A DNA stretch of 64,000 bases from Leifsonia sp. ALI-44-B (GCF_001984125.1 NZ_MTQL01000007.1:620001-684000), one strand, 5' to 3'. Shown: positions 25,597 through 37,574, counted from the first letter of the stretch. Translations and numbers: made by a program. Notes: generated by a model not told the origin, from the sequence alone.

Positions 25597-26481
25597 GTGC
25601 ACACCATCGGCGCATCGACGAAGCTGCACCGAGCGTGGAGCCCAATGCGGCTCGTGCTCGCCAGCGTCGCCACCCTCGTGCTCGTCGCCGGGGCGAGCCT
25701 GTTCTCGGTCCGAGCGTTCGCCGTGCTGAACGACGTTCCCGAGACCGGCACCCCGGGCTATCTCTCGCTGCGATCGGATCCCTACCCCGCGCAGTTCCTC
25801 GAACTCTCGCCCGGCTCGCCCGCCCGCTGGCAGATCGCCGCCGACCTGCAGGATGCCGAGACCGCTCGCCTCACGCTCGAGATGCGCAAGGACGGCGAGC
25901 TCGTCGACCACCCGCGCGGCCTCGAGGTCACGGTCGAGCGCTGCGATGCCGAGTGGACCGGTTTTCCGGATGCTCCCACGTGCGCCGCCAACCCGGTGCT
26001 CGTCACCGAAGCCACACCGCTCGACGACTACTCGTCCACGAGCCCCGTCTTCGATCTGGATGGCCTCACCGCCGCCTCGGGCAAATACCTGCTCGTGACG
26101 CTGGCCGTCGAAGACTCGCCCGAGGCCGCGGCCGACGAAAGCCTCATGAACCTCACGGGAGACATCGGGTTCGCTCTCACGGCGACCGGTGACAGCATCG
26201 GGGCCACGCCGACTCCGACCCCCTCGCCGAGCACGACTCCCGGCGCCCCGGCCCAACCCGGACAACCCGCCCAGCCGGGGCAGCCCGGCCAGCCCGGCGC
26301 CAACGGCCGCTCGCCCCTCGCGGCAACGGGCGTCGACATCGTCGCCCTCGTGGCCCTGGGCGCGGGAGCCATCGGCCTCGGCCTCGTGGTCTCGTCGGCC
26401 CGCGCGGCCGGCCGACGTAACGCCGCCGCTGCCCCCACCGGCACCCCCCTCATCACCGACGACCGAGGAGACCTGCGATGA
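25597..26481 (+). CDS. LAXTG-anchored surface protein of SipW operon
   Basis: This 294-aa protein has an N-terminal signal anchor (about 18-45), an extracellular beta-rich domain with two Cys, a Pro/Gln/Gly repeat linker (PGQPAQPGQPGQPG around 225) and the sorting signal LAATG at 241-245 followed by a hydrophobic helix and basic residues. LAXTG is the signal used by actinobacterial class E sortases; no sortase gene is present here. Unusually, about 20 residues follow the basic stop-transfer. The start GTG 25597 follows GAGGAGG; the stop overlaps the next start (ATGA). Confidence 0.85.
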   Translation: MHTIGASTKLHRAWSPMRLVLASVATLVLVAGASLFSVRAFAVLNDVPETGTPGYLSLRSDPYPAQFLELSPGSPARWQIAADLQDAETARLTLEMRKDGELVDHPRGLEVTVERCDAEWTGFPDAPTCAANPVLVTEATPLDDYSSTSPVFDLDGLTAASGKYLLVTLAVEDSPEAAADESLMNLTGDIGFALTATGDSIGATPTPTPSPSTTPGAPAQPGQPAQPGQPGQPGANGRSPLAATGVDIVALVALGAGAIGLGLVVSSARAAGRRNAAAAPTGTPLITDDRGDLR

Positions 26482-28340
26482 CCCGCACGACACCGTCCCG
26501 GCACGGGCTCGCCCCGGCACCCCGCTCCCTGCGGGGCCGGCTGCGCAGCGTCACCGACAACAACCGCTTGCTGGGCTCGCTCGCCGGGGTGGCCGCCGCC
26601 ACCCTCGTCGTGGCCACCGTGCCCGCCACCGTCGGCCAGACCGTCGCGTCGTGGGGTGGCAGCGAGTGGGTGCACGCCCCCGCCGTCGGCACCTCGGCGT
26701 TCGACTGCGGCACCGACACGAACTACCGCACCACGTCGTCCGGCACGTTCCTGAGCGGCCAGCTGCTCGGCATCGACCTGGACGACATCGCCGAGCTGAG
26801 AGACATCCGCACCGTGCGCGAGCCCGGCCAGCCCGTCGTCGTCGACCCGCCGAACGCCGTCGACCTGGGTGGCACCAACCCCGAGGTCAGCACCTACGCC
26901 AACCCGCTCGCCGTGAGCGTGCTCGACGACCTGGCGGTGCTCGACCTCACGGGCCTCAGCGTCGGCCTGCCCGCCGGTTCGACGGGTGCCGTCAACCAGT
27001 ACAGCCAGTCATCCACGCTCGGCACCTCAGCGGGCGCGGCGGGCCTCGTGACCAACTCGGGCGGCGTCGGCGTCACGTCGACCACGCCGGACTCCGAGCT
27101 GCCCGAACCCGCCACACTGCAGCTCTCGAACGTGCTCGCGCCCCTCACGGGCGTCGGGGATGTCTCGCTCGAGGTCGGCGCGGTCGCGGCGTCATCGGCC
27201 CTCGACTGGTGTGCCGCCCGCGAAAGCGACGAATGGGGCGACGGCAGCGTCACGGGTGTCACGCGCGACTACGGCATCGCCGGCCTCGATCTCGTCGTCG
27301 ACAGCCCCCTCGTCTCGGGGCTCGTCACCGAGGTCAACGACACCGTCACCGACCTGAACACCGCCGTCACGGCGCTCTCGGGCGTGAACGGCGGCATCGC
27401 CAATCTCGTGCGCGCCCAGGTCGCCGCCAACCTTCCCGGGCTGCTGGGCGTCAACCTCGGCGGCAACGTGACCATCAGCAACCTCAACCTCACGGGCGCC
27501 GTGCAGAACCTGCTGACCACGCCGCTCACCGACGGAACCGTCACGATCGATCTGAGCGCGGGCACCGTGTCGGTCGATCTCGCGTCGCTGCTGGGCGACG
27601 GTGCGAACGGGCTGAACGACCTCTCCCCCAACACCGAGCTGCTCATCAACAACGCCGTGCTCAACCCGCTCGTCGACCGGGTCGGCGACCTGCTGGATGC
27701 CTGGACCACCCAGGTCACGCAGGCCCTCACCACGGCCCTCGACAACGCCACGGTCACCATCGACCTCTCGGGCGCGATCAGCATCCTGGGCTCGGGCCCG
27801 AACAGCGGGCTGCAGGTGGCGACGCTCGATGTCGACGTGAACGCGAGCATCGCCTCCATCCGCGCCGGCACGGCCCCCGTCACGATCGATACGGATGTCG
27901 TGGGCGCCGTCACGGTGGTCAACATCATCCTCGGCGGGCTCGGCCTCCCGACGATCACGACCATCCTGAGCACCCTCACCTCGGGCCTGACCACGGGTCT
28001 GCTCGCCCCGATCGCTGCCACGTTGAGCACGAACCTCTTCGGTCTCGTCACGACGCTCGGATCGACGCTCGCCACCGCGGTGAACCCGATCCTGACGGCC
28101 GTCGGCGGTGTCTTCAACGCCCTGCCGAGCGTGCTGTCGGTGGGCGTCAACGTGCAGCCCGACCAACCGAACCCGCTGCCGGGCAGCACCTTCGACCCGG
28201 GAGCTGCGCCGCTCGAGAGCCCCGAATACGCGGTCTCGGCCCTGCGCATCGGCCTCGTCGACGCGGTCGCTCCGACCAATGGGTTCGTCTACTTCTCTCT
28301 CGCCACGGCCACCGCCGGGCCCACTGTCGCACTCCCCTAG
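26478..28340 (+). CDS. Choice-of-anchor G-like surface protein
   Basis: This 620-aa protein has an alternate signal peptide ending in TVASWGGSEWVHAP, very like that of the first operon gene, so it is probably cleaved by the adjacent SipW peptidase. The mature part begins GTSAFDCGTDTNYRTTSSGTFLSG and consists of long stretches of Leu/Val/Thr/Asp/Gly-rich beta segments (for example NGLNDLSPNTELLINNAVL), as in the choice-of-anchor G family. It ends without a visible LPXTG or transmembrane anchor. A Ser/Thr-rich, low-charge composition suits a cell-surface structural protein. Coupled to the upstream gene by ATGA, and followed by a strong terminator. Confidence 0.8.
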   Translation: MTRTTPSRHGLAPAPRSLRGRLRSVTDNNRLLGSLAGVAAATLVVATVPATVGQTVASWGGSEWVHAPAVGTSAFDCGTDTNYRTTSSGTFLSGQLLGIDLDDIAELRDIRTVREPGQPVVVDPPNAVDLGGTNPEVSTYANPLAVSVLDDLAVLDLTGLSVGLPAGSTGAVNQYSQSSTLGTSAGAAGLVTNSGGVGVTSTTPDSELPEPATLQLSNVLAPLTGVGDVSLEVGAVAASSALDWCAARESDEWGDGSVTGVTRDYGIAGLDLVVDSPLVSGLVTEVNDTVTDLNTAVTALSGVNGGIANLVRAQVAANLPGLLGVNLGGNVTISNLNLTGAVQNLLTTPLTDGTVTIDLSAGTVSVDLASLLGDGANGLNDLSPNTELLINNAVLNPLVDRVGDLLDAWTTQVTQALTTALDNATVTIDLSGAISILGSGPNSGLQVATLDVDVNASIASIRAGTAPVTIDTDVVGAVTVVNIILGGLGLPTITTILSTLTSGLTTGLLAPIAATLSTNLFGLVTTLGSTLATAVNPILTAVGGVFNALPSVLSVGVNVQPDQPNPLPGSTFDPGAAPLESPEYAVSALRIGLVDAVAPTNGFVYFSLATATAGPTVALP

Positions 28341-28376
28341 CGCGTCGGGCGCGGGGCACGCGATTGAGAGAAGATC

Positions 28377-28424
28377 GGCGGGCCGGATGCTGGGCGAACA
28401 GCCCCGCACCCGGCCCGCCGTTTT
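28377..28424 (+). terminator. Rho-independent terminator of SipW operon
   Basis: GGCGGGCCGG (28377-28386) and CCGGCCCGCC (28410-28419) form a perfect 10-bp stem, followed by GTTTT. It ends the four-gene SipW operon 37 nt after the stop codon. Confidence 0.85.
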
Positions 28425-28491
28425 GTCCGCTCGTGCTGAGCCTGGGCCGACCCCACAAGCATCGGGTTTGCCAGCAGTGGCGAGGGCGCCC

Positions 28492-29697
28492 TCAGCTAGC
28501 TGTAGGAGACCGTAACGTTACTGACGGTCGCCGATACGAGGCCGGGACCGTGCGCCGGCTGAGCGTCCAGGTTAGTAGTCCGCAGAGGGCGAAACTTGCG
28601 CCGAGAACGGCACATCCTGCCCACCCCGAGGTGGAGTAGATCGTGGTGGTGGCGGTCGCGCCGAGAGCGGAGCCGAGCGAGTAGAAGATCATGTAGCCGC
28701 CGATGGTGCTGCTGGTCTGTTCCGAGTAAACGGCGGTGAGTAGGGACTGATTGCTCACGTGCACGGCCTGGACCGCGAAGTCTAGGACGATGACACCGAC
28801 CACGACTAGCCAAAGCGACCAGGTGGCCTGCCCTGATGCGATCCAGGACAGGGCCAGCAGCGCGAGCGCCAAACCGGTCACGGAGTTGGCTCGGCCGCAA
28901 TCGGCCCATCCGCCAGCCCGCGCAGCTCCCAGTGCGCCAGCGAGCCCGGCGATTCCGAACAGGCCTATCTGGGCCGTGCTCAGTTCCCACGGTTCGGCAG
29001 CCAGTGGCAGCGCCAGCGCGCTCCAGAGCGTGCCGAAGGAAGCGAAGAGGAAGAACGCGATCATCCCGCGCGAGATGAACAGCGGCTCGCGGAAGAGGTG
29101 CCCGAATGAGGTCAGCACGTCTCCGTAGGTCCTGCGGTTCGACCGGTGGTCTGCTGGTAGCCGCTTCAGTACGGCGATCGAGAGCACGACGAGGAGCAAC
29201 ATGAGCGTGATGTAGATGCTTCGCCACCCCCACAGGTCGGTGAGAACCCCGGCCAAGACTCGGGCCCCGAGAATTCCGATGATGACTCCCGAGGTAACGA
29301 TCCCGAGCGTGCGCCCACGCTCCGCGGGCGTCGACAGATCAACAGCGAATGCGACGGCGGTTTGCACGACGACCGCGAAGAGCCCCGTCGCGGCGAGACC
29401 GATAAGCAATAGCCACACGTCTGAAGAGACCGCGGCCACCAGCATGCCGATGGCAGCGAGAATGAGTTGGGCCCCGATGAGCTTGCGCCGATCCAGCATG
29501 TCTCCCAAGGGGACGAGGACAGCCAAACCCGCCAGATAGCCGATCTGTCCAGTTGCCACGATCCAACCCAGGTCGGCCTCGGGCACTCCTAAGTCTTGAC
29601 CGATCTGCGCGAGCACTGGCTGGGCGACGTAGATCGTCGCGACAGCAACCGAGCAGACCATCGCGAGTAACAACCTTGAGCCATGCGAGCGTTTCAC
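28492..29697 (-). CDS. MFS transporter (drug/solute efflux type)
   Basis: This 401-aa protein has 12 hydrophobic segments of the major facilitator superfamily, with the loop 2-3 motif PLGDMLDRRKLIGAQ and the VTSGVIIGILGARVLAGVLTDLWGWR motif C-like region of antiporters. The start GTG 29697 follows TTGGAG. It is divergent from an HxlR regulator, with a candidate operator between them (29724-29750), a usual efflux-plus-sensor layout. Codon choice is less biased than in neighbouring genes (more AG-ending and T-ending codons), suggesting recent acquisition. Substrate unknown. Confidence 0.88.
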   Translation of the reverse strand: MKRSHGSRLLLAMVCSVAVATIYVAQPVLAQIGQDLGVPEADLGWIVATGQIGYLAGLAVLVPLGDMLDRRKLIGAQLILAAIGMLVAAVSSDVWLLLIGLAATGLFAVVVQTAVAFAVDLSTPAERGRTLGIVTSGVIIGILGARVLAGVLTDLWGWRSIYITLMLLLVVLSIAVLKRLPADHRSNRRTYGDVLTSFGHLFREPLFISRGMIAFFLFASFGTLWSALALPLAAEPWELSTAQIGLFGIAGLAGALGAARAGGWADCGRANSVTGLALALLALSWIASGQATWSLWLVVVGVIVLDFAVQAVHVSNQSLLTAVYSEQTSSTIGGYMIFYSLGSALGATATTTIYSTSGWAGCAVLGASFALCGLLTWTLSRRTVPASYRRPSVTLRSPTAS

Positions 29698-29723
29698 ACC
29701 ATCTCCAATCAGTAGCAATTTGC

Positions 29724-29750
29724 AACCGTTCTCACTATGGCAGAATGGTT
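29724..29750. promoter_or_regulatory. Candidate HxlR operator
   Basis: AACCGTTCT (29724-29732) and AGAATGGTT (29742-29750) form a 9-bp inverted repeat with one mismatch around 9 nt. It lies midway between the divergent MFS and HxlR start codons, where a regulator could control both. Confidence 0.55.
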
Positions 29751-29776
29751 TCGTTCTGCAACTTATCGGAGGCGTA

Positions 29777-30232
29777 ATGGATCAAGTCGTATCGATTGAC
29801 GACGTGACCTGGACTGACCCCACGTGCCCAGTCGCGCGGACGCTCGACCTCGTCGGAGACCGGTGGAGCCTGCTGATCATTCGCGACGCGATGGACAACG
29901 CGCGGTCGTTCACGGACTTCCAGCAGCGCACCGGGGTCGCGCGCAACATCCTCACCGACCGGCTTCGCCGCCTCGTCGACCACGGCATCCTCGAGCGAGA
30001 GACGGCGATCTCCGGACGCCGGCAGATCTACGTCCTTACCGAAGCGGGCCGCGACCTCTTCACGACCATCGTGGCAATGCGTCAGTGGGGCGAGCGACAC
30101 GCGTTCGCCGACGATGAAGCGCATTCCGCTCTCGTGGACGCGAGCGGCACCCCCGTGGGCCGACTGCGCCCGACCGACGCACACGGTCACCCGGTTGACG
30201 TCGACTCAACCGAAGTCATACGTAACCGCTAG
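29777..30232 (+). CDS. HxlR-family transcriptional regulator
   Basis: This 151-aa winged-helix protein contains the HxlR signature CPVARTLDLVGDRWSLLIIRDA with its N-terminal Cys, and the DNA-contact helix RTGVARNILTDRLRRLVDHGIL. These dimeric regulators sense reactive or aromatic compounds, often via that Cys. A C-terminal ~40-residue extension after the wing is rich in Asp and Arg. The start ATG 29777 follows GGAGG. Divergent from the MFS gene, which it probably represses. Confidence 0.9.
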   Translation: MDQVVSIDDVTWTDPTCPVARTLDLVGDRWSLLIIRDAMDNARSFTDFQQRTGVARNILTDRLRRLVDHGILERETAISGRRQIYVLTEAGRDLFTTIVAMRQWGERHAFADDEAHSALVDASGTPVGRLRPTDAHGHPVDVDSTEVIRNR

Positions 30233-30268
30233 CAGGGATGCTCACTGGGCGACCGAGCGGCGACCGAT

Positions 30269-30374
30269 TTGGCGCCGCCGCGGCCGCGTGTTAGTTTTCT
30301 CGCGGACATGTGACTGGTCATGCAGGCAGGATCCGACAATTCGTGCACGTTGCGCGAGGTCGGGTCCTTTTTTT
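30269..30374 (+). promoter_or_regulatory. Antitermination leader of bgl operon (promoter, RAT, terminator)
   Basis: A promoter TTGGCG-N17-TAGTTT (30269-30297) is followed by a ribonucleic antiterminator (RAT) with the conserved core GACTG....GCAGGCA (30304-30333). The RAT overlaps the left arm GGATCCGAC (30329-30337) of an intrinsic terminator whose right arm is GTCGGGTCC (30359-30367), ending in seven Ts. The two structures exclude each other. A BglG/LicT-type protein is encoded in this same operon, so it would bind the RAT and allow read-through when beta-glucosides are present. Confidence 0.88.
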
Positions 30375-30416
30375 GTGCCCGGAACGGTCCTGACAACCCC
30401 GGTTCAAGGAGGATCC

Positions 30417-33984
<3,568 letters not shown>

Positions 33985-34026
33985 TCGCCCCGCCGCCCGG
34001 TGCGGTGGGTGTCGATGGAGTCACGC

Positions 34027-34857
34027 ATGCAGATCATCAAGAAGGTGCTCAACTCGTCCGTCGTGCTCGTCGAAGACGAGCGCGGCGTCGAGCGGGTGCT
34101 GCTCGGCAAGGGCATCGGTTTCGGTCAGAAGGCCGGAACCGCCCTGCCGTCGACCGCCGCGGACCAGGTGTTCGTGGCGCTCGACGACTCCGACCACCGC
34201 AACCTCGTCGAACTGCTGGCCCAGATTCCCGCCGAATACGTCGAACTCACGCGTGCCATCGTGGCGGATGCCGAGGCCTCCGGTCTCGAACTCGACCCGC
34301 ACATCTACCTGACGCTCACCGACCACCTGCACTTCGCGGTGGACCGGCAGCGTCGGGGGCTGTTCGTGGCCAACCGGCTCGCGTGGGAGATGCGCACCGT
34401 CTACCCCACCGAACACGCCGTCGGGGTGCGCGCCGTCGATCGGCTGCGCGAGCGGCTGCAGGTCGAGCTGCCCGCCGAGGAGGCCGCCAACGTGGCCTTC
34501 CACCTCGTCAACGCCGAGGTCGGCAAGGTGGGCATCGACTCCCAGCGCGTCGTGCAGCTCATCGCCCAGGTCACGCAGATCGTGTCGCACACGAGCGGCG
34601 TGCGCGTGAACCGCGACGATCTGCACTCCTCGCGGTTCGTCGCGCATCTGCAGTACTTCGCCGAGCGGTTCTTCGCCGGCAAGCTGCTCACGAGCGAGGA
34701 CGACTTCCTGTTCCGCAGCCTGAGCGAGCGCTACCCAGCGGCCGTCGCCTCGGCCGAACGGGTGCGCACCTTCGTCCGTCACGAATATGACGCCGATCTC
34801 CCCAACGAAGAGGTCGCGTTCCTCGCCCTGCACATTGCACGGGCGTCATCCGAATAG
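34027..34857 (+). CDS. BglG/LicT-family transcriptional antiterminator
   Basis: This 276-aa protein has an N-terminal co-antiterminator RNA-binding domain (MQIIKKVLNSSVVLVEDERG ... GKGIGF, residues 1-55) and two PRD domains (about 65-170, 175-276) with histidines (DHLHFAVDR, TEHAVG, HLQYFAERF, ALHIARA) that receive phosphates from HPr or EII. It would bind the RAT in the operon leader. The start ATG 34027 matches the family N-terminus and has GGAG upstream; other in-frame starts add only unrelated residues. It sits between the glucosidase and HPr genes. Confidence 0.92.
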   Translation: MQIIKKVLNSSVVLVEDERGVERVLLGKGIGFGQKAGTALPSTAADQVFVALDDSDHRNLVELLAQIPAEYVELTRAIVADAEASGLELDPHIYLTLTDHLHFAVDRQRRGLFVANRLAWEMRTVYPTEHAVGVRAVDRLRERLQVELPAEEAANVAFHLVNAEVGKVGIDSQRVVQLIAQVTQIVSHTSGVRVNRDDLHSSRFVAHLQYFAERFFAGKLLTSEDDFLFRSLSERYPAAVASAERVRTFVRHEYDADLPNEEVAFLALHIARASSE

Positions 34858-34885
34858 GTTTGATCACAGAAGAAAGGCACCACCC

Positions 34886-35149
34886 ATGGCACAACGCACC
34901 ACCACCGTCGCCTCGTCCGTCGGCCTGCACGCCCGCCCCGCCGCCGTGCTCGCCAAGGCCGTCGCCAAGACCGGCCACGAGGTCACCCTCACGGCCAAAG
35001 GCAAGACCATCGACCCGAGGAGCCTGCTCTCGGTCATCGCGCTGTCGATCGGCCACGGCGACGAGGTCACCCTCGACGTGACCGGTGACGACGCCGAGCG
35101 TGTCGCCGACGAACTGCAGGCGCTGCTCGAGTCGGACCTCGACGCCTAG
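34886..35149 (+). CDS. ptsH: HPr phosphocarrier protein
   Basis: This 87-aa protein is HPr: His15 in SSVGLHARPAAVLAK receives phosphate from enzyme I, and Ser46 (PRSLLSVIALSI) lies at the regulatory kinase position. In many actinobacteria ptsH is at a separate locus, so its presence inside a sugar-specific operon is notable. It follows the antiterminator gene and overlaps the phosphatase start by 1 nt. Confidence 0.92.
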   Translation: MAQRTTTVASSVGLHARPAAVLAKAVAKTGHEVTLTAKGKTIDPRSLLSVIALSIGHGDEVTLDVTGDDAERVADELQALLESDLDA

Positions 35150-35877
35150 TGCCCTCCGTCGCGCGCATCCATTTCGTCCGGCACGCCGAGACGCTGTTCA
35201 ACGTCAACCGCCAGCTGCAGGGGTGGTGCGATTCGCCGCTCACCGAACGCGGTGAACGCCAGGTCGCCGCGCTGGGCGAGTGGATGCGTGAGGTGCCGCT
35301 GACCGCGGCGTTCATGAGCGACCTCACCCGCACGCGCACCACCATGGCGGGCGCGCTGATCGGCCACCCCGACCTCGAGCCCGTGCCCATGACGGCGCTA
35401 CGCGAGTGGCACTACGGCGGATGGGAGGGCCAGCCCAACCCCGACATGTGGACGCCCGTCTATGCCGACCACGGTTTCACCTACAAACCGGGTTCGGGCA
35501 GCTGGCCCGCGCTCACGACCGACAGCTTCGACCACGTGATCGACTCGATCCACGCGCACGATCCGCTCGGTCGGGCCGAGACATCCGCTCACGTTCGCGC
35601 GCGCGTCGAGACGGCCTTCGAGACCATCCTGGCCGAGGCTCGCTCGGGTTCTGGCGACGTCATCGTGGTCACGCACGGCACCATGCTGGGCAGCCTCCTG
35701 CGGCACCTCGTGCCCACCAATGTGGCCCCACCCTCGGGCTACCCCAACTGCGGCATCGTCACGGCCACGGTCACCTGGCCCGACGCCGACGCCCCGGATG
35801 ACGCGGCCTCAGCTGCTGCGCTCAGCTACACCGTCACGCTCGCCGACGTCGACGGGTCGAACGCGACCCCCGCCTAG
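35149..35877 (+). CDS. Histidine phosphatase (phosphoglycerate mutase-like)
   Basis: This 242-aa histidine phosphatase has the catalytic FVRHAETLFN near residues 9-18, the DLTRTRTTM arginine segment, the acid in ALREWHYGGWEG and the second His in VVTHGTMLGSLLRHL. It begins with GTG 35149, overlapping the ptsH stop by 1 nt, so it is translated in the PTS operon. Such enzymes dephosphorylate sugar or other small phosphates; here it could act on excess sugar-phosphate. Specificity unknown. Confidence 0.9.
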   Translation: MPSVARIHFVRHAETLFNVNRQLQGWCDSPLTERGERQVAALGEWMREVPLTAAFMSDLTRTRTTMAGALIGHPDLEPVPMTALREWHYGGWEGQPNPDMWTPVYADHGFTYKPGSGSWPALTTDSFDHVIDSIHAHDPLGRAETSAHVRARVETAFETILAEARSGSGDVIVVTHGTMLGSLLRHLVPTNVAPPSGYPNCGIVTATVTWPDADAPDDAASAAALSYTVTLADVDGSNATPA

Positions 35878-35910
35878 CGATCCATGAACGGGCCGGTGAC
35901 TCCTCACACC

Positions 35911-37155
35911 TCAGTCATAGAAGATGCCCGGGTTGAGGAATTGCCGGCCCCACAGCGCTTTCGCCTGGGTGTTTGTGAGCATCGCGACGTCTCGCGCCTC
36001 GTCCCAACGGTCATTGATCACAGCGACCATGCCGTCGATTCTCGATCGCGCCGTTTTCTGGTCGAGCCCGTATCTCCCGGAGTGTTTCTCGAGACGCTTC
36101 AGAGAAGACGTTCTCTCTCCGGGGCGCCCCTCCTCGACCGAATAGGCCATCGCTTGCGATGCGGTTTCCCCCGACCTGGCGTTGGGGGCGAGGTCGTATG
36201 CGGGGGTGAGTGAGAGGGCTCGACCATCCCAGAAGGCCGCGTGGTTGCGGGCGTGATCATCGGAGTTCGAGATCATCATGTTGAATGCAATGCGATCGAA
36301 GAGGCCGGGGCCCGGATCGACGTCGGGACCGTGTTCGCGAAGCCGTTCGAGAAGCCCGGGATAGGTTGCGTAGCGGGCGTACATCTCGTCGAGTCGAGCG
36401 AGTGTGAGCGCGGAGACAATCAGACGCCTGCCCCCTTTCGGCGTTCTGTCGAACCGTCGCACGAGGAGCACCTGCTTGCCTAAGGAGCGAGTGACCGTGA
36501 CGTCGGCCACGGGGAGCCCGGCGAAACGGGCAAGGGTCATCGCAGCCCCCTCGGCCTGAACCACGGGCAGAGTGTCGGTCAGCGATGAGAACTTCGCGAT
36601 GTAGTGGTCGCCTCCGTCGCGGATGAGGGCCTTCGGCCGGGCGCCCCCGATGGTTGTTCCGTGTTCGAGGGCCGCTTCCAGGTCACGCGAGAGCGGCCGC
36701 CCCTCCTCGATGCGATCTGCTGCCTCGTGCAGTTCATCGAGAGTGGCAGTGGTTTCGCGAGGGACCCAGGAGACGTGATCGTCTTGGAAATCGAGCCCGC
36801 CGAAGCGGTCCGTCCCTGAGCTGCGCATGAAGGCCAGTTCCATATGGGCGTGAGGGTCGGCTTCGGCATCGAGTTCTTCCGATGCGCGCGCGGCGAGAAC
36901 ACGTCGCCCCCAGGCGTCTGGCATGGCGTCTCGGAGCGTGGCCGGCATGAGCATGCCCCCGTCGGGCGAAACGATGTCATTCCCCAGCGGCATGTCAGGG
37001 GAAAGGGTAATCGCATCGTCCCGGGCAAGGTAAGAACTGGCGTAGACGAATTCAAGCGCCCGACCGGTCGGATCAACGCGCACCGTGCCGACGGCGGTCG
37101 GTTCGGTCGCGCCCGGAAGCCAGGCCCAGACGCGCTGCCGATTAGAAATCATCAT
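35911..37155 (-). CDS. hipA: HipA-like kinase toxin
   Basis: This 414-aa HipA family kinase inactivates translation in type II toxin-antitoxin systems by phosphorylating glutamyl-tRNA synthetase or a related target. It shows the Gly-rich ATP loop TTIGGARPKALI, kinase core IAFNMMISNSDDHARNHAAF with catalytic Asp-Asp-His, and metal-binding PAYDLAPN. It starts within the end of hipB (14-nt overlap), so the antitoxin is made first. The C-terminal region is normal in length. A tag stop at 35911 is shortly after the histidine phosphatase end. Confidence 0.9.
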   Translation of the reverse strand: MMISNRQRVWAWLPGATEPTAVGTVRVDPTGRALEFVYASSYLARDDAITLSPDMPLGNDIVSPDGGMLMPATLRDAMPDAWGRRVLAARASEELDAEADPHAHMELAFMRSSGTDRFGGLDFQDDHVSWVPRETTATLDELHEAADRIEEGRPLSRDLEAALEHGTTIGGARPKALIRDGGDHYIAKFSSLTDTLPVVQAEGAAMTLARFAGLPVADVTVTRSLGKQVLLVRRFDRTPKGGRRLIVSALTLARLDEMYARYATYPGLLERLREHGPDVDPGPGLFDRIAFNMMISNSDDHARNHAAFWDGRALSLTPAYDLAPNARSGETASQAMAYSVEEGRPGERTSSLKRLEKHSGRYGLDQKTARSRIDGMVAVINDRWDEARDVAMLTNTQAKALWGRQFLNPGIFYD

Positions 37156-37480
37156 CAATGTCCAGGCGCCGGGAAGTCGCGACCCGCTTCGGCAGGAGCG
37201 ACTCGATGTAACGCGCCGAACCCGCCGCGCGCGCCAGGCCCTCGCGATCTTCACCGAACAAGGGAACCCCCAACACGCCAGCTGCCGAGAAGACGTGCCC
37301 GATGGAGACCGTGTGAATGCCGCGCTCGAGCGAATGGATGGTGCGGGCACTTGCACCGATCGCGTTGCCGAGTTGCTCCTGCGTCCAACCGCGATCCACG
37401 CGCGCCGATCGGATGGCTGCTCCCAGAACGAGCGCCGCGTCGGCGGCCTCTTGGCGAGGCGCGAAAGATTGACGGCCCAT
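37142..37480 (-). CDS. hipB: HipB-like antitoxin, Xre-type repressor
   Basis: This 112-aa protein has an Xre helix-turn-helix (RVDRGWTQEQLGNAIGASARTIHSLERG, residues 28-55) and an acidic C-terminal tail (RRLDIDDDF). It is the antitoxin and autorepressor of the downstream hipA. The start ATG 37480 follows AGAGGAG; a GTG one codon earlier is too close to that site. An exact 13-bp operator pair lies at 37492-37538. Confidence 0.9.
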   Translation of the reverse strand: MGRQSFAPRQEAADAALVLGAAIRSARVDRGWTQEQLGNAIGASARTIHSLERGIHTVSIGHVFSAAGVLGVPLFGEDREGLARAAGSARYIESLLPKRVATSRRLDIDDDF

Positions 37481-37491
37481 CACGCACTCCT

Positions 37492-37538
37492 CTGCAATAA
37501 ATTGGCTCTACGTGCATCTTAGCATCAATCTATTGCAG
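37492..37538. promoter_or_regulatory. hipBA operator pair
   Basis: CTGCAATAAATTG (37492-37504) and CAATCTATTGCAG (37526-37538) are inverted copies matching at 12 of 13 positions, 21 nt apart. They lie directly upstream of hipB and are a natural site for HipB autorepression. Confidence 0.8.
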
Positions 37539-37574
37539 ATTGGTCGGCTAGACCGGCGCGCGACCGCAGGACAT

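Noticed and set aside
30114-30416. N-terminal extension of the PTS protein upstream of 30417
   Set aside because: The region overlaps the HxlR gene and the antitermination leader; AGGAGG marks 30417 as the start.
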